Assembly: GCF_001373415.1 (NCBI RefSeq)
Contig: NZ_CDSE01000098.1
Location: 1-64,000 of the forward strand
DNA: 64,000 nt
Source: Paenibacillus dakarensis
GTDB lineage: Bacteria > Bacillota > Bacilli > Paenibacillales > Paenibacillaceae
Direction: 5' to 3'
The position numbers and the translations under genes are program-made. The notes below the pieces were generated by a model. It made no database searches, was not told the DNA's origin, and was given only the letters and a program-made list of their open reading frames with translations. This document shows, in pieces, positions 17,257 to 26,751 of this stretch (its first letter is position 1; every line of letters begins with the position of its first letter).

Positions 17257-18519
17257 TTAAGGATTAATAAATACTGTTCTTAGCTTTGGATTATACTTCA
17301 CATCAAACCCCAGTCCTGAAGCAAGCACTGCGAGCGGTACATATGTCTTCTGCTCTTTCCCTACCTTGTGCAAAAAGGCAGGTGTATCTATTTTGACAGC
17401 AGCTCCGTTTACGGTTACCGACTTCGAGCCAATCTTAATAATGACTTCTTTATCTCCATAGGTGATCGCAGCACTGGATGTTTTATTACTCCATACCGAC
17501 TTCGCTCCGACGGCATTTACGATATCCTGAATCGCGACAAAGTTCTGATTGTTTACGATGACCGGTTTATAAGGTGTCTTCAGTTCTTTTCCACTAACGA
17601 TAATTCCCATCGGCTGATTCGCTTCATGCATAACCGGCTTCGTATAATCTCCCCATATCGTTTCCGAAAAAATACGGGCCATCACTTCATAACCATACTG
17701 ATTCGGATGTATGTCTTCTTTCAAAATATGAGTCATGGTCATTTCGGAGCCGATAAACTCCTTCGCCACATGAGCCACTTTGACATTAATACCGTTCGTG
17801 ACAAAAGTATCCGCCACTCCGTCAATCACCTTCGTAAATTGTTCTGCCGCATTCATCAGCTTTGGATAAATAAGTTTATCCGCAATTTCCGGTACAGGCT
17901 GGTATTGGTCTGCGAGTATGATGATAGCATCCGGGTTTATACTGTGCAGATTGTTTACAACCGAAGTAACATTATCCGTATAGATTCCGAACAATTCCTG
18001 AACCCGGGAGGCAAGCTCATCCGGCTTTAACGTTCCTGCCTTGTGGATAATTTCGAACAGGTCATTGCCGCCAATCGTAATGGTAATAACGTCCGCTTCG
18101 GCAATCACCGATTTTGCTTTAGCCGCCTCAGCCCCTAACGCTGTGACACGCGGGTCCTTTAAACCCGCCTGGATATCCTCTGCTGAAACAGCCCGCTCAT
18201 CCTGAATCGCCTGCACATAATGCTTCAGTCCGTCTGTTTTAAGACCGGCAATTCCCAGATTAGTGACCTCCATACGGCCATGGTACAGTCCCTGCTCCAG
18301 CAGTCGATCCACGAAGCCATAAGGCTTGGAGTTTACATCCATTCCCGGCTCGTAACCTACGGTAAGTGAATCCCCCAGCGAAACTATCCGGTATGCATCT
18401 CCTGTTGTTAACTGCTCTTTTGCTGAGACCGTTGTCCCTGCCCAAGGCCCTATTAAGAGCACAGCCATCAATATCAAGCTGGTGACAGGAGCCAGTCCCT
18501 TCCTCCAAAATTTCCGCAT
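17257..18519 (-). CDS. Secreted SGNH/GDSL hydrolase with stalk domain
   Basis: About 420 residues. A signal peptide ends near residue 33 (TTVSA before KEQL). The SGNH hydrolase domain has the nucleophile in SLGDSLTVGYE (Ser about 51), block III in TITIGGNDLFE and the Asp-His pair in EDIHPNQYGYEVM. The last 115 or so residues form a copper-amine-oxidase-like stalk domain ending in VKYNPKLRTVFINP. It is probably an extracellular esterase or lipase, perhaps deacylating wall polymers or lipids; the substrate is unknown. Two adjacent ATG codons follow AGGAG; the second is preferred for spacing (the first would give 18522). Confidence 0.88.
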   Translation of the reverse strand: MRKFWRKGLAPVTSLILMAVLLIGPWAGTTVSAKEQLTTGDAYRIVSLGDSLTVGYEPGMDVNSKPYGFVDRLLEQGLYHGRMEVTNLGIAGLKTDGLKHYVQAIQDERAVSAEDIQAGLKDPRVTALGAEAAKAKSVIAEADVITITIGGNDLFEIIHKAGTLKPDELASRVQELFGIYTDNVTSVVNNLHSINPDAIIILADQYQPVPEIADKLIYPKLMNAAEQFTKVIDGVADTFVTNGINVKVAHVAKEFIGSEMTMTHILKEDIHPNQYGYEVMARIFSETIWGDYTKPVMHEANQPMGIIVSGKELKTPYKPVIVNNQNFVAIQDIVNAVGAKSVWSNKTSSAAITYGDKEVIIKIGSKSVTVNGAAVKIDTPAFLHKVGKEQKTYVPLAVLASGLGFDVKYNPKLRTVFINP

Positions 18520-18605
18520 CATAACACTCCTTTTTTTGGTGATAATATCCAATTCGGTTTATCTATTCTATCACTCTCTTGCTGTCATAGATACATAAAA
18601 CCAAT

Positions 18606-18634
18606 AAAAAAAGCAGCTCCCCTGCAGGAACTGC
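18606..18634 (-). terminator. Terminator after the 88-residue hypothetical gene
   Basis: GCAGTTCC and GGGGAGCTGC arms pair on the minus strand and are followed by TTTTTTT. Confidence 0.8.
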
Positions 18635-18670
18635 TCCAGATGAATATTTCAAAAGTGTTGCTGCTTATCA

Positions 18671-18937
18671 TTAAGAGTTACTATCCCCGGAACCTGCCGT
18701 ACCATCCTCGCCCGCCCGCTTCATATATTTATCATAGCGGTCGTCAAGTTCCTTCGCCATGCTCCGGTATTTACGTGTCTCCTCCACAATAGGGTCCTGT
18801 GTCGTCTGAATACGAATCTCATATTTAGGCGGAATGAGACGGCGTCCTTCTTCTTTTTCATTCCTGGATTCCATCTCACCATCTACGAGCAGTTCACTGA
18901 GCTGATGCTCTAAATTGGGGTTCGGCTTATCATTCAT
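18671..18937 (-). CDS. Small charged hypothetical protein
   Basis: An 88-residue protein, not recognised. It is hydrophilic and highly charged, rich in Glu, Lys and Arg (SRNEKEEGRRLIPPKYEI, then KYRSMAKELDDRYDKYMKR). It has predicted helix in the second half and a Gly/Ser tail, and no membrane segment or Cys. AAAGGAG at eight-base spacing supports this ATG; a GTG three codons earlier would overlap it. It follows the inositol-monophosphatase-family gene by about 60 bases and has its own terminator, so it may be cotranscribed with that gene. Confidence 0.7.
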   Translation of the reverse strand: MNDKPNPNLEHQLSELLVDGEMESRNEKEEGRRLIPPKYEIRIQTTQDPIVEETRKYRSMAKELDDRYDKYMKRAGEDGTAGSGDSNS

Positions 18938-18996
18938 TATAGACACTCCTTTATCAGTAATTGAAGAAGTTATTACAAATGATATTTCCAGCTATT

Positions 18997-19878
18997 TTAA
19001 TAGCCTGTTGCTTCAGCCTCAGATAATGTATTTAGCAAACCCTCATGAATCTTCCCGTTTGTAGCAGCAATATTGCGAACAGACAGATCGTACGGACGCC
19101 CTTTCGTATCAGTAACCTTTCCGCCGGATTCCTGAATCAGCAGTGCTCCAGCAGCGATATCCCATGGATTCAATCCAAGCTCCCAGTAACCGCTCAGTCG
19201 TCCAGCTGCCACATATGCCATGTGCAGTGCAGCTGATCCTCCCCCGCGCAGGTTGCGCACCTTCGGCAGAAGGGCCTGGATTCCAGCCATATTGTTCGGA
19301 AGATTAAAGGAATGCTCCGTCGGGAACCCCGTAGCCAGCAGACTCTCAGATAAATCATTGTCTTTGGACACTGCTGTAGGGTTACCGTGTACATACGCCC
19401 CTTTCCCCTTCTCGGCAATAAACAGCTCATCACGGGATGGGTCATATATTACACCCAGGATGACTTCACCTTGATAGGCAAGTGCAATCGAGACCGAATA
19501 AAAAGGGAATCCGTGTACGTAATTGGTCGTTCCGTCAATCGGATCGATAATCCATACGTATGGTTCGTCCTTAACAGCCTCCAGTGCCTTGGTCAGGGCC
19601 TCAGGCCCCGGTTCAACACCTTCCTCGCCAAGAATGGCATGGTCCGGGAAATGGGTCAGAATCAGCTTTCGAATCATCTGCTCTGCCCCCTTGTCCACTT
19701 CGGTCACGAGATCCTGTGCAGAGGATTTGGTGCCAAGCTGCTTTACGGTTCCCAACTTGCTCTGAATCCATTCCCCTGCTTTTGCGGCACAATTGATCGC
19801 AACGGCAGTGTGACTCTTACTTGTAACCACGTAAGGTACCTTGTCTTTTTCATTCAATGCGCTCACTCTACTTTCCAT
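18997..19878 (-). CDS. Inositol monophosphatase family protein
   Basis: A 293-residue soluble enzyme of the SuhB/IMPase fold. The magnesium-binding motifs are intact: ILGEEG, DPIDGTTNYVHGFPFYSVSIA and, near the C-terminus, NPWDIAAGALLIQESGG. Likely substrates are inositol phosphates or other small phosphate esters such as PAP or fructose-1,6-bisphosphate; the sequence does not settle which. The N-terminus is about 20-25 residues longer than the core family. The ATG at 19878 has no clear ribosome binding site, so a GTG or TTG a few codons downstream is possible. Confidence 0.85.
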   Translation of the reverse strand: MESRVSALNEKDKVPYVVTSKSHTAVAINCAAKAGEWIQSKLGTVKQLGTKSSAQDLVTEVDKGAEQMIRKLILTHFPDHAILGEEGVEPGPEALTKALEAVKDEPYVWIIDPIDGTTNYVHGFPFYSVSIALAYQGEVILGVIYDPSRDELFIAEKGKGAYVHGNPTAVSKDNDLSESLLATGFPTEHSFNLPNNMAGIQALLPKVRNLRGGGSAALHMAYVAAGRLSGYWELGLNPWDIAAGALLIQESGGKVTDTKGRPYDLSVRNIAATNGKIHEGLLNTLSEAEATGY

Positions 19879-19976
19879 ATAAAACTTTGTTTAAGAGATT
19901 TCCAGATATCCTATTCACTTCATACGTTGAAAGCAAGGGCACGTTCCCTGCCGAAAAACCCCAGCCTGTCCAGATC

Positions 19977-20978
19977 TCATGGAGTGATTTCAATTGTGGC
20001 TCCATCGATGATCCGGACCCCTTCCTTCTCGTAACCTGACAGTTCCTCCATTAACGCAAACAGGGCGCCGTCCTTCTGCTTCGCTTCGATCATCACATCC
20101 AGATGCGGCGTATTCCGGGCAATTTTGCGTAAAAAGGAGAGCAGCGGTGCCACGTCCACTCCATCTGCATGACTTCGGATATCTGACGGGCTCTTCGGGC
20201 TTGAAGCATGAATTTTGGGAGGTAACGGACGCTCCGGATCAGAACCGGCCTGTGCCATGGGCGTGTTCCAGGTACTGAGTATTTCAGGCCATAGATCGCC
20301 AGGGTCTTCTCCTTCATTATTAACCCACTGGTGATGGATATCCAGCACCATAGGAACACAAAGTTTTCGGCTTACCTCAAGCGTCTCTAACGCATTGAAT
20401 GTTTTATCGTCATTTTCCAGTGTTATACGCTCCTTGATGTCCGGATCAAGCTGCTGAAAATGTTCCACAAACCGTGCTGCAGCAGAAGGCTTGTCTCCGT
20501 ATGCACCGCCGATGTGAATGTTATTCTTCGCCGCAGCGCTGAGTCCCAGCGCCTTCAGCATGTTCGTGTGATGTCTCAGGTCACGGATGGAACTCTCCAG
20601 CACCTCCGGTCTTGGAGTGCTCAGCACGGTAAAATGATCCGGATGAAAGGATACTCTCATCTCATGCTTGTTCACGAACCGGCCGACCTCAGCAAAGGCC
20701 TCCGTCAGTGCCGGATAAGGGTCCCACTCGCTTAAATCCGTATGTGTCGAAAGCGGAATGAGCTTGGAGGTCATTCGGTATACGCGGATATCATGAGCGA
20801 TGCTATGCTTTAACAATCTCAGGGTATTATGCAGATTCTCAGCAGCCAAGCGTTCCAGCTTTCGAATCGCGGCCTCACGGTCATTCAGCTTAAGAAAGCT
20901 CTTCATCGTCATTGTTCTTGAAGGTGATGCGTTCTGAATGACCGTCGACATAGCCACATAACCAAAGCGAACAATCAT
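19977..20978 (-). CDS. uvsE: UV DNA damage repair endonuclease UvsE (UVDE)
   Basis: A 333-residue TIM-barrel metallo-endonuclease of the UVDE family, which nicks DNA 5' to UV photoproducts and starts an alternative excision repair. Typical features are the start MIVRFGYVAMS, the segment YRMTSKLIPLSTH, RVSFHPDHFTVLSTPRPEV, the metal-binding ITLENDDKTF and VLDIHHQWVNNEGED, and KIHASSPKS. The start codon overlaps the stop of the preceding small gene by four bases, so the two are translationally coupled. In Bacillus the homologue protects spores. Confidence 0.93.
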   Translation of the reverse strand: MIVRFGYVAMSTVIQNASPSRTMTMKSFLKLNDREAAIRKLERLAAENLHNTLRLLKHSIAHDIRVYRMTSKLIPLSTHTDLSEWDPYPALTEAFAEVGRFVNKHEMRVSFHPDHFTVLSTPRPEVLESSIRDLRHHTNMLKALGLSAAAKNNIHIGGAYGDKPSAAARFVEHFQQLDPDIKERITLENDDKTFNALETLEVSRKLCVPMVLDIHHQWVNNEGEDPGDLWPEILSTWNTPMAQAGSDPERPLPPKIHASSPKSPSDIRSHADGVDVAPLLSFLRKIARNTPHLDVMIEAKQKDGALFALMEELSGYEKEGVRIIDGATIEITP

Positions 20979-21292
20979 GCAGGGTTCCCGAAAAACATCT
21001 CGTATGCAAGATCGGTTTGTACTCTGGATTCTTCATCCGTGAGCTTGCGGACAAGCTGCAGCTCAACAGAGGTGACCTCGCGTCCCTGGAAATTAATCTC
21101 GGCTACACTTGCAGTAATCAGAACGATCGCAACCGCTTTATTATCCGGAGTGTAGGCGATGACCTTTTGCCCTGTCGGAAACACACGAAGTCCTTCCTTC
21201 AGCATTTTTCCTCGGCCATATTCCAGAAGCTCATACAGCTCCTGATCGTTCTTAAACTTGCAAACGGAATTGAACTCGGTCTGAAATCCCAT
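20975..21292 (-). CDS. Small conserved protein, possibly DUF2584-like, coupled to uvsE
   Basis: A 105-residue soluble protein with alternating beta strands (GLRVFPTGQKVIAYTP, AVAIVLITASVAEINF, VTSVELQLVRKL). The N-terminal part resembles what I recall of DUF2584 proteins, but this is uncertain and no function is known. GGGAGG at suitable spacing supports the ATG at 21292; the open frame continues 26 codons upstream through a terminator hairpin and is not coding. The four-base overlap with uvsE suggests a shared expression unit, and perhaps a role linked to DNA damage or spores. Confidence 0.7.
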   Translation of the reverse strand: MGFQTEFNSVCKFKNDQELYELLEYGRGKMLKEGLRVFPTGQKVIAYTPDNKAVAIVLITASVAEINFQGREVTSVELQLVRKLTDEESRVQTDLAYEMFFGNPA

Positions 21293-21328
21293 AAGCCAGC
21301 CTCCCTTTCCCGTATAAAAGATTAGAAT

Positions 21329-21361
21329 CAAGGGGAGCCGTGTTATTCGCAGCCCCCCCTT
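21329..21361 (-). terminator. Hairpin terminator after ddl
   Basis: CAAGGGG pairs with CCCCTTG with further inner GC pairs. A loosely T-rich stretch follows on the minus strand. It lies between ddl and the small gene before uvsE. Confidence 0.6.
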
Positions 21362-21396
21362 GGTATTCATTTCCTATTTAGGTTTCATTATAACTC

Positions 21397-22491
21397 TTAA
21401 GCTTCATTTTCGTAAATTAATGCTTGTTTGCTGCGATAACGCTGAAGTCCCAGCTCAATCATACGATCAAGCAGTTCACGGTAGGAAACGCCAGTCTCTC
21501 TCCACAGCAGAGGATACATGCTGTAAGGCGTAAAGCCAGGCATCGTGTTTACTTCATTAATAAGAATAGCATTGTCCGAGCGGCGAATAAAGAAGTCAGC
21601 CCGCGTAATACCATTGCCCTCAATTGCTTTAAAAGCCATAATAGCAAGCTCCCGCAGCTGATCTGCCGTATCCGGCTCCACAGGAGCGGGGATCATCATC
21701 TCTGATCGTCCATCCGTATATTTTGCAGCATAATCATAGTATTCGCCAGAAGAGACAATCTCACCCGGTACGGAAGCCATTGGCTCGTCATTACCGAGCA
21801 CGCTGACTTCAACCTCGCGCGCATCAATGAATTCCTCGACAATGATCTTGTTGTCAAAACGAAGTGCTGCTTCAATTGATTTTTTCAGTTCCTCGGCATT
21901 TTTAGCTTTTGAGATCCCGACACTGGACCCCAGATTCGCAGGCTTCACAAAGCAAGGATAACCCAGTTTGTCCTCCATACTTTGCAGCAGATCGTGGCTG
22001 TTCTTCTCCCACTGGGTTCTGTTGAAATAGCAGTATTTGCATTGCGGAATGTCTGCCTGTGCAAACAATTTCTTCATAACACCTTTATCCATGCCGGCAG
22101 CCGAAGCCAAGACGCCAGTTCCAACGTACGGGATATCCGCCATTTCGAAGAGCCCCTGGATCGTACCGTCCTCGCCAAAAGTACCGTGAAGAAGCGGGAA
22201 CATAATATCAACTATGCTCTCCTCGCTGCCATACAGCCTGCTGAATACAGCATTCAGCGCAGCCTGTGTGCCATCCCCGTTCTCAAGCTTTAACTCCGCT
22301 GCATCCGCGAACGGAGCGGAAAGCTTGCTGCCTATTCTCCACGTTCCCTGCTTCGTGATATAGAAAGGAATAATATCATATTTATCAAAATCGAAAGCGT
22401 TCATGACGGCAAAGGCCGTTGAAAGCGATACTTCGTGCTCTCCCGATTTACCACCATAAACTAAGCCTATTTTTAATTTGTCCTGTCCCAT
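21397..22491 (-). CDS. ddl: D-alanine--D-alanine ligase
   Basis: A 364-residue ATP-grasp enzyme that joins two D-Ala residues for peptidoglycan precursors in the cytosol. Key segments are LVYGGKSGEHEVSL at the start, FPLLHGTFGEDGTIQG, the ATP-grasp segment CFVKPANLGSSVGI, IIVEEFIDAREVEVSVLG and the metal-binding end ADFFIRRSDNAILINEVNTMPGFT. The YSMYP segment near the end, with LPXXLW-type context, fits a D-Ala-D-Ala enzyme. The ATG has GAGAGAGG upstream; the frame is open 13 codons further. The downstream hairpin separates it from the uvsE unit. Confidence 0.94.
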   Translation of the reverse strand: MGQDKLKIGLVYGGKSGEHEVSLSTAFAVMNAFDFDKYDIIPFYITKQGTWRIGSKLSAPFADAAELKLENGDGTQAALNAVFSRLYGSEESIVDIMFPLLHGTFGEDGTIQGLFEMADIPYVGTGVLASAAGMDKGVMKKLFAQADIPQCKYCYFNRTQWEKNSHDLLQSMEDKLGYPCFVKPANLGSSVGISKAKNAEELKKSIEAALRFDNKIIVEEFIDAREVEVSVLGNDEPMASVPGEIVSSGEYYDYAAKYTDGRSEMMIPAPVEPDTADQLRELAIMAFKAIEGNGITRADFFIRRSDNAILINEVNTMPGFTPYSMYPLLWRETGVSYRELLDRMIELGLQRYRSKQALIYENEA

Positions 22492-22539
22492 TCGGAAACC
22501 TCTCTCTTTTATACGAATTGCAGCAATCATGCTGTCCTT

Positions 22540-23562
22540 CTAAAAATAATCAGGAATATGGTAAAAACGGTACACTGTATTCTCGTTCCAGGCATAAGAA
22601 TCACGGTAATCCCAGTAACGGTGCCTGCTGCTGACCGTATGTGCATTCACCAGCGGCATACCTCCCGCGTCAAAAGCCGTCACAATGGTGCTGTGCTGAA
22701 ATGCTCCGTCACCATCCCAATCATAGACGATGACATCTCCGAGCATGAGCTGTTCCGGCCGCTCTACCATGTCCGCTCTTAAACCTGAAGTGTTCGTGTT
22801 CAAATACCGGGCGAAGGCGTTGGAAACAGCCCAGCTGTAGCTCCACCACTCCCGGCTGTTCACATAACCTTTGTACCACCATCCCGCTTCTCTTTTACCA
22901 GTATAGTGGATTGGGGCTTTGCCTGCAAAGAGACATTGGGAGATGTAATTCGTGCAATCCACATCGAAAGTTGCGAACTCCGGGTTGCCTGACTCCCACC
23001 ATTTATCCGCATAAGAAGCGGCAGCTTCTCTTTCATATCGTCCTGCCCGGGAATGGGTTCCTCCCGCATATACCCCATAATTAATCAAGGGTGCAGAGAG
23101 GATGGGCCTCGCGGAATCAGCTTCACCCTGCCCCATGTCCGCTTCATTTAAGGGATGGCGTTCATCCTCCAGCCTTTCTATGCCAACGATCACCCAGGAG
23201 TCACCATCGCGGACGACAGTTAAGCGTTCCCGGCTTATGATGTCCTCCTTGTGGGTCACGCCTCTTTTTTCATAAAAAAATACACTATGCAGACGAAGAT
23301 CTGCTACAACATCATCCTCCGTCTCTCTAAGAATTCGCTGCAGCTTCGCTCTTGTTTCACTCTTCAGCGGGGTCACTTCTCTTTCTGCATACCAGGCATG
23401 AGTTCGAAACTGTCTCTCTGCCCGCTTCATGAGATAGTCGAGATCCGTAACAATTTGTTCTCTCAGACCGGGACCGTGCTCCACTTTACTCTGATTATAT
23501 TGATCTACATAGGTATACAAAGCGTTCTTCCAAGGCCGCTGTTTTTCGGCTGCTTTAACCAT
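22540..23562 (-). CDS. Amidase-domain protein (Amidase_6 type)
   Basis: A 340-residue protein. The C-terminal half (from about 190) matches the putative amidase domain of Bacillus/Paenibacillus proteins: AASYADKWW, then DVDCTNYISQCLFAG with the likely catalytic Cys, GWWYKGYV, SYSWAVSNAFARYL, LGDVIVYDWDGDGAFQHSTIV with a likely catalytic His, and VNAHTVSSRHRYWDY. The N-terminal half is basic and beta-rich. There is no signal peptide at this start, so its location is uncertain. AAGGGG precedes the ATG at eight bases; the frame is open another 44 codons upstream but lacks support. A cell-wall or peptide amidase role is inferred. Confidence 0.8.
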   Translation of the reverse strand: MVKAAEKQRPWKNALYTYVDQYNQSKVEHGPGLREQIVTDLDYLMKRAERQFRTHAWYAEREVTPLKSETRAKLQRILRETEDDVVADLRLHSVFFYEKRGVTHKEDIISRERLTVVRDGDSWVIVGIERLEDERHPLNEADMGQGEADSARPILSAPLINYGVYAGGTHSRAGRYEREAAASYADKWWESGNPEFATFDVDCTNYISQCLFAGKAPIHYTGKREAGWWYKGYVNSREWWSYSWAVSNAFARYLNTNTSGLRADMVERPEQLMLGDVIVYDWDGDGAFQHSTIVTAFDAGGMPLVNAHTVSSRHRYWDYRDSYAWNENTVYRFYHIPDYF

Positions 23563-23733
23563 CCTACTCGCCCCTTTCCGGACTTTATCGCCCGTCGTCA
23601 TCCGGGAGGATATATATACCCTAATATATGAAGGAACGTGCTCCGCTATGAACCATGCTTTTCCGGCCAAAATCCCTTGTAAAATGACATGCAAATAAGC
23701 TCGCCGAAATGCGTCACTTTCCGCAAAAAATGC

Positions 23734-23762
23734 TTTACGTCAAGGCTTGTAAACGGTATACT
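23734..23762 (+). promoter_or_regulatory. Predicted sigma-A promoter of aconitase
   Basis: TTTACG (-35) and TATACT (-10) with 17-base spacing, about 85 bases before the acnA start codon. The palindrome at 23788 would lie just downstream of the transcription start. Confidence 0.6.
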
Positions 23763-23787
23763 TAAATTAGGTTAATTTTGAAATTCT

Positions 23788-23804
23788 GTTTCATCTAGTG
23801 AAAC
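23788..23804. promoter_or_regulatory. Palindromic operator GTTTCA-N5-TGAAAC before acnA
   Basis: A perfect six-base inverted repeat around five bases, in the untranslated leader of acnA. The same arms and spacing occur upstream of the IclR-type regulator gene at 29707-29723. A repressor bound here could block elongation. No CcpC- or CodY-like site of comparable quality was recognised nearby. Confidence 0.65.
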
Positions 23805-23846
23805 ATTCTTTTTTGAAATCATTGAAATGATCAAGGAGGTTCACGT

Positions 23847-26573
23847 ATGTCAGTAAAGGACCAATTCTCCATCTCCCGCACGCTTGAGGTGGGCGGCAAG
23901 AACTACCGTTATTACAGCTTACAAGCTCTCGAAGAGCAAGGACACGGTGATGTATCTAAGCTTCCATTCTCCATCCGGGTACTGCTCGAAGCAGCAGTTC
24001 GTCAGTTCGACGGTCGCGCTATTACGGAAGAGCATGTGAAGCAGCTTTCCAAATGGAATGAAGGCCTTGGAAACAATAAGGAAATTCCTTTCATACCGGC
24101 TCGTATCGTATTGCAGGACTTCACCGGTGTGCCTGTTGTTGTAGACCTTGCAGCTATGCGTGATACGGTTAAGAAATCCGGCGGAGATCCGAAGCAGATC
24201 AACCCGCTTGTACCTGTCGATCTCGTTATCGACCACTCCGTCATGGTTGATGCTTTCGGTACCGACCAGGCTCTTGAATATAATATGAAGGTTGAGTTCG
24301 AACGTAACGAAGAGCGCTACCGCTTCCTTCGCTGGGCTCAAACCGCATTTAATAACTTCCGCGCTGTACCTCCGGGAACAGGTATCGTTCACCAGGTTAA
24401 CCTGGAATACCTCGCATCTGTAGCGGCAACAAAGACCGTAGACGGCGAAACGCTTGTCTTCCCTGACTCCCTCGTGGGTACGGACTCCCATACAACCATG
24501 ATCAACGGTCTTGGCGTTGTGGGCTGGGGTGTCGGCGGTATTGAGGCAGAAGCCGGCATGCTGGGACAACCGCTTTATTTTGTAACACCTGAGGTTATCG
24601 GCTTTAAGCTGACAGGCAGTCTGGCAGAGGGCGCTACGGCGACTGACCTTGCACTGACCGTTACTCAAATGCTTCGTAAAAAAGGCGTTGTTGGTAAATT
24701 CGTAGAATTCTACGGTCCTGGTCTTGCGAATATCAGTCTGGCTGACCGTGCTACCGTTGCCAACATGGCTCCTGAATACGGCGCTACGATCGGTTTCTTC
24801 CCGGTTGACGATGAAACTCTGGCTTATCTCCGGAATACCGGACGTACTGATGAGCAGGTTGCACTCGTGGAATCCTACTATAAAGCACAAAATATGTTCC
24901 GTACGGCGGATACAGTCGATCCTGAATTTACTGACGTGATCGAGCTCGACCTCGCTTCGGTTGTACCAAGCTTGGCCGGACCTAAGCGTCCTCAGGACCG
25001 TATTGAGCTTACCGATATGAAAGAGAACTTTAACGGCATTGTCCGCACACCAATCGATAAAGGCGGATACGGTCTGAGCGATGAGAAAATCGCACAGACG
25101 GTTACCGTTGAACATAAAGACGGCACAACAAGCGAAATGGGAACCGGCGCTGTTGTTATTGCAGCGATCACCAGCTGTACGAACACCTCCAATCCAAGCG
25201 TTATGCTCGGAGCAGGTCTTCTTGCTAAAAAAGCGGTTGAGCGCGGTTTGAAAAAGCCAGGCTTTGTGAAGAGCAGCTTGACTCCAGGCTCCCTTGTGGT
25301 AACAGATTACCTTGAGAAAGCCGGACTTCTCCCTTATCTTGAAGCACTTGGCTTCTATGTAGCCGGATATGGCTGTGCGACTTGTATCGGTAACTCCGGT
25401 CCGCTTCCTGATGAAGTTAGCCAAGCTATCACAGATAACGATATGACTGTGGCAGCTGTGCTGTCCGGTAACCGTAACTTTGAAGGCCGCGTTCACGCAC
25501 AGGTTAAAGCGAACTACCTGGCTTCTCCTCCGCTTGTCGTAGCTTATGCCCTGGCTGGAACGGTTAACATCGACCTTCAGAACGAGCCAATCGGTTATGA
25601 TCAGAACAATGAGCCTGTTTATTTGAAGGATATTTGGCCAACGAGCGCTGAAATTCGCGAAGCGATTGGTCTGTCCGTCAGCCCTGAAGCGTTCCGCCAA
25701 AAGTACGAGAATGTATTTACAGCGAACGAACGCTGGAATCAGATTCCTGTACCGCAAGGCGAGCTGTATGAGTGGGATCCGGAGTCCACATACATTCAGA
25801 ATCCTCCATTCTTCGAGAAGCTTGCAGACGGCATGAACGATATCCAGGACATTCGCCAAGCCCGTGTTCTTGCATTGCTGGGTGACTCCGTAACAACGGA
25901 CCACATCTCACCAGCCGGTAACATTGCAACGAACAGCCCGGCAGGACTTTACTTGAATGATCACGGTGTTGCCCGCAAAGACTTCAACTCATACGGCTCC
26001 CGCCGTGGTAACCATGAAGTCATGATGCGCGGTACCTTCGCTAACATCCGGATCCGCAACCAGGTTGCTCCAGGAACAGAGGGCGGTGTAACCACTTATC
26101 TTCCAACAGATGAAGTGATGTCAATCTATGATGCCTCGATGAACTACCAGGCTGCCGGCCAGAATCTGATCGTTCTTGCCGGTAAGGAATACGGTACAGG
26201 AAGCTCCCGTGACTGGGCTGCTAAAGGTACTTACCTGCTTGGAGTCAAAGCTGTTCTCGCTGAAAGCTTTGAACGGATTCACCGCTCCAACCTTGTAGGT
26301 ATGGGCGTTCTCCCGCTGCAGTTCCAGGAGGGTCAAGGATGGCAGAACCTTGGTCTGAACGGACGTGAAACGTTCGATATCATCGGACTCAGCAATGATG
26401 TGAAACCAGGCCAAGAGCTAACCGTTATTGCTACACGTGAAGACGGCACGAAGTTCGAGATTCCTGTTATTGCTCGGCTGGATAGTATGGTTGATGTAGA
26501 CTACTATCATAACGGTGGTATCCTGCAAACTGTACTTCGCCAGATGATCGAAATGAATCAGACACAAGCATAA
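23847..26573 (+). CDS. acnA: Aconitate hydratase AcnA
   Basis: A 908-residue cytosolic [4Fe-4S] aconitase converting citrate to isocitrate in the TCA cycle. The cluster cysteines are visible in AITSCTNTSNPSVML (about residue 445) and GCATCIGNSGPL (two Cys, about 510). The substrate-binding DSHTTMINGLGVVGWGVGGIEAEAGMLGQ and the C-terminal swivel domain motif GKEYGTGSSRDWAAKG are intact. AAGGAGG precedes the ATG. Bacterial and eukaryotic cytosolic aconitases of this type can also bind iron-responsive mRNA when they lose the cluster. Monocistronic, with its own promoter and terminator; a shared palindrome suggests IclR control. Confidence 0.97.
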   Translation: MSVKDQFSISRTLEVGGKNYRYYSLQALEEQGHGDVSKLPFSIRVLLEAAVRQFDGRAITEEHVKQLSKWNEGLGNNKEIPFIPARIVLQDFTGVPVVVDLAAMRDTVKKSGGDPKQINPLVPVDLVIDHSVMVDAFGTDQALEYNMKVEFERNEERYRFLRWAQTAFNNFRAVPPGTGIVHQVNLEYLASVAATKTVDGETLVFPDSLVGTDSHTTMINGLGVVGWGVGGIEAEAGMLGQPLYFVTPEVIGFKLTGSLAEGATATDLALTVTQMLRKKGVVGKFVEFYGPGLANISLADRATVANMAPEYGATIGFFPVDDETLAYLRNTGRTDEQVALVESYYKAQNMFRTADTVDPEFTDVIELDLASVVPSLAGPKRPQDRIELTDMKENFNGIVRTPIDKGGYGLSDEKIAQTVTVEHKDGTTSEMGTGAVVIAAITSCTNTSNPSVMLGAGLLAKKAVERGLKKPGFVKSSLTPGSLVVTDYLEKAGLLPYLEALGFYVAGYGCATCIGNSGPLPDEVSQAITDNDMTVAAVLSGNRNFEGRVHAQVKANYLASPPLVVAYALAGTVNIDLQNEPIGYDQNNEPVYLKDIWPTSAEIREAIGLSVSPEAFRQKYENVFTANERWNQIPVPQGELYEWDPESTYIQNPPFFEKLADGMNDIQDIRQARVLALLGDSVTTDHISPAGNIATNSPAGLYLNDHGVARKDFNSYGSRRGNHEVMMRGTFANIRIRNQVAPGTEGGVTTYLPTDEVMSIYDASMNYQAAGQNLIVLAGKEYGTGSSRDWAAKGTYLLGVKAVLAESFERIHRSNLVGMGVLPLQFQEGQGWQNLGLNGRETFDIIGLSNDVKPGQELTVIATREDGTKFEIPVIARLDSMVDVDYYHNGGILQTVLRQMIEMNQTQA

Positions 26574-26596
26574 GTAAAGGCACTATAGCCTTAGGC

Positions 26597-26635
26597 AAAA
26601 GTCCCCATATCCTTGATCAGGATATGGGGACTTTT
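26597..26635 (+). terminator. Terminator of acnA
   Basis: AAAAGTCCCCATATCC pairs perfectly with its complement around a seven-base loop and ends in TTTT. Confidence 0.92.
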
Positions 26636-26751
26636 CATATTTTATAAGACCTTTCTCCTGAATTTGGAATATCCTGTTTCGACTGGCTTTATGAAGGTTA
26701 AAATTTAAAGAACTATTTAACCCGTTTATATGTCAGGAGGATATAAATCAC

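Noticed and set aside
23919..25904. 661-codon open frame antisense to aconitase
   Set aside because: It lies fully inside acnA, has no ribosome binding site and encodes a Cys/Arg-rich sequence without domain logic; it is a codon-bias shadow.
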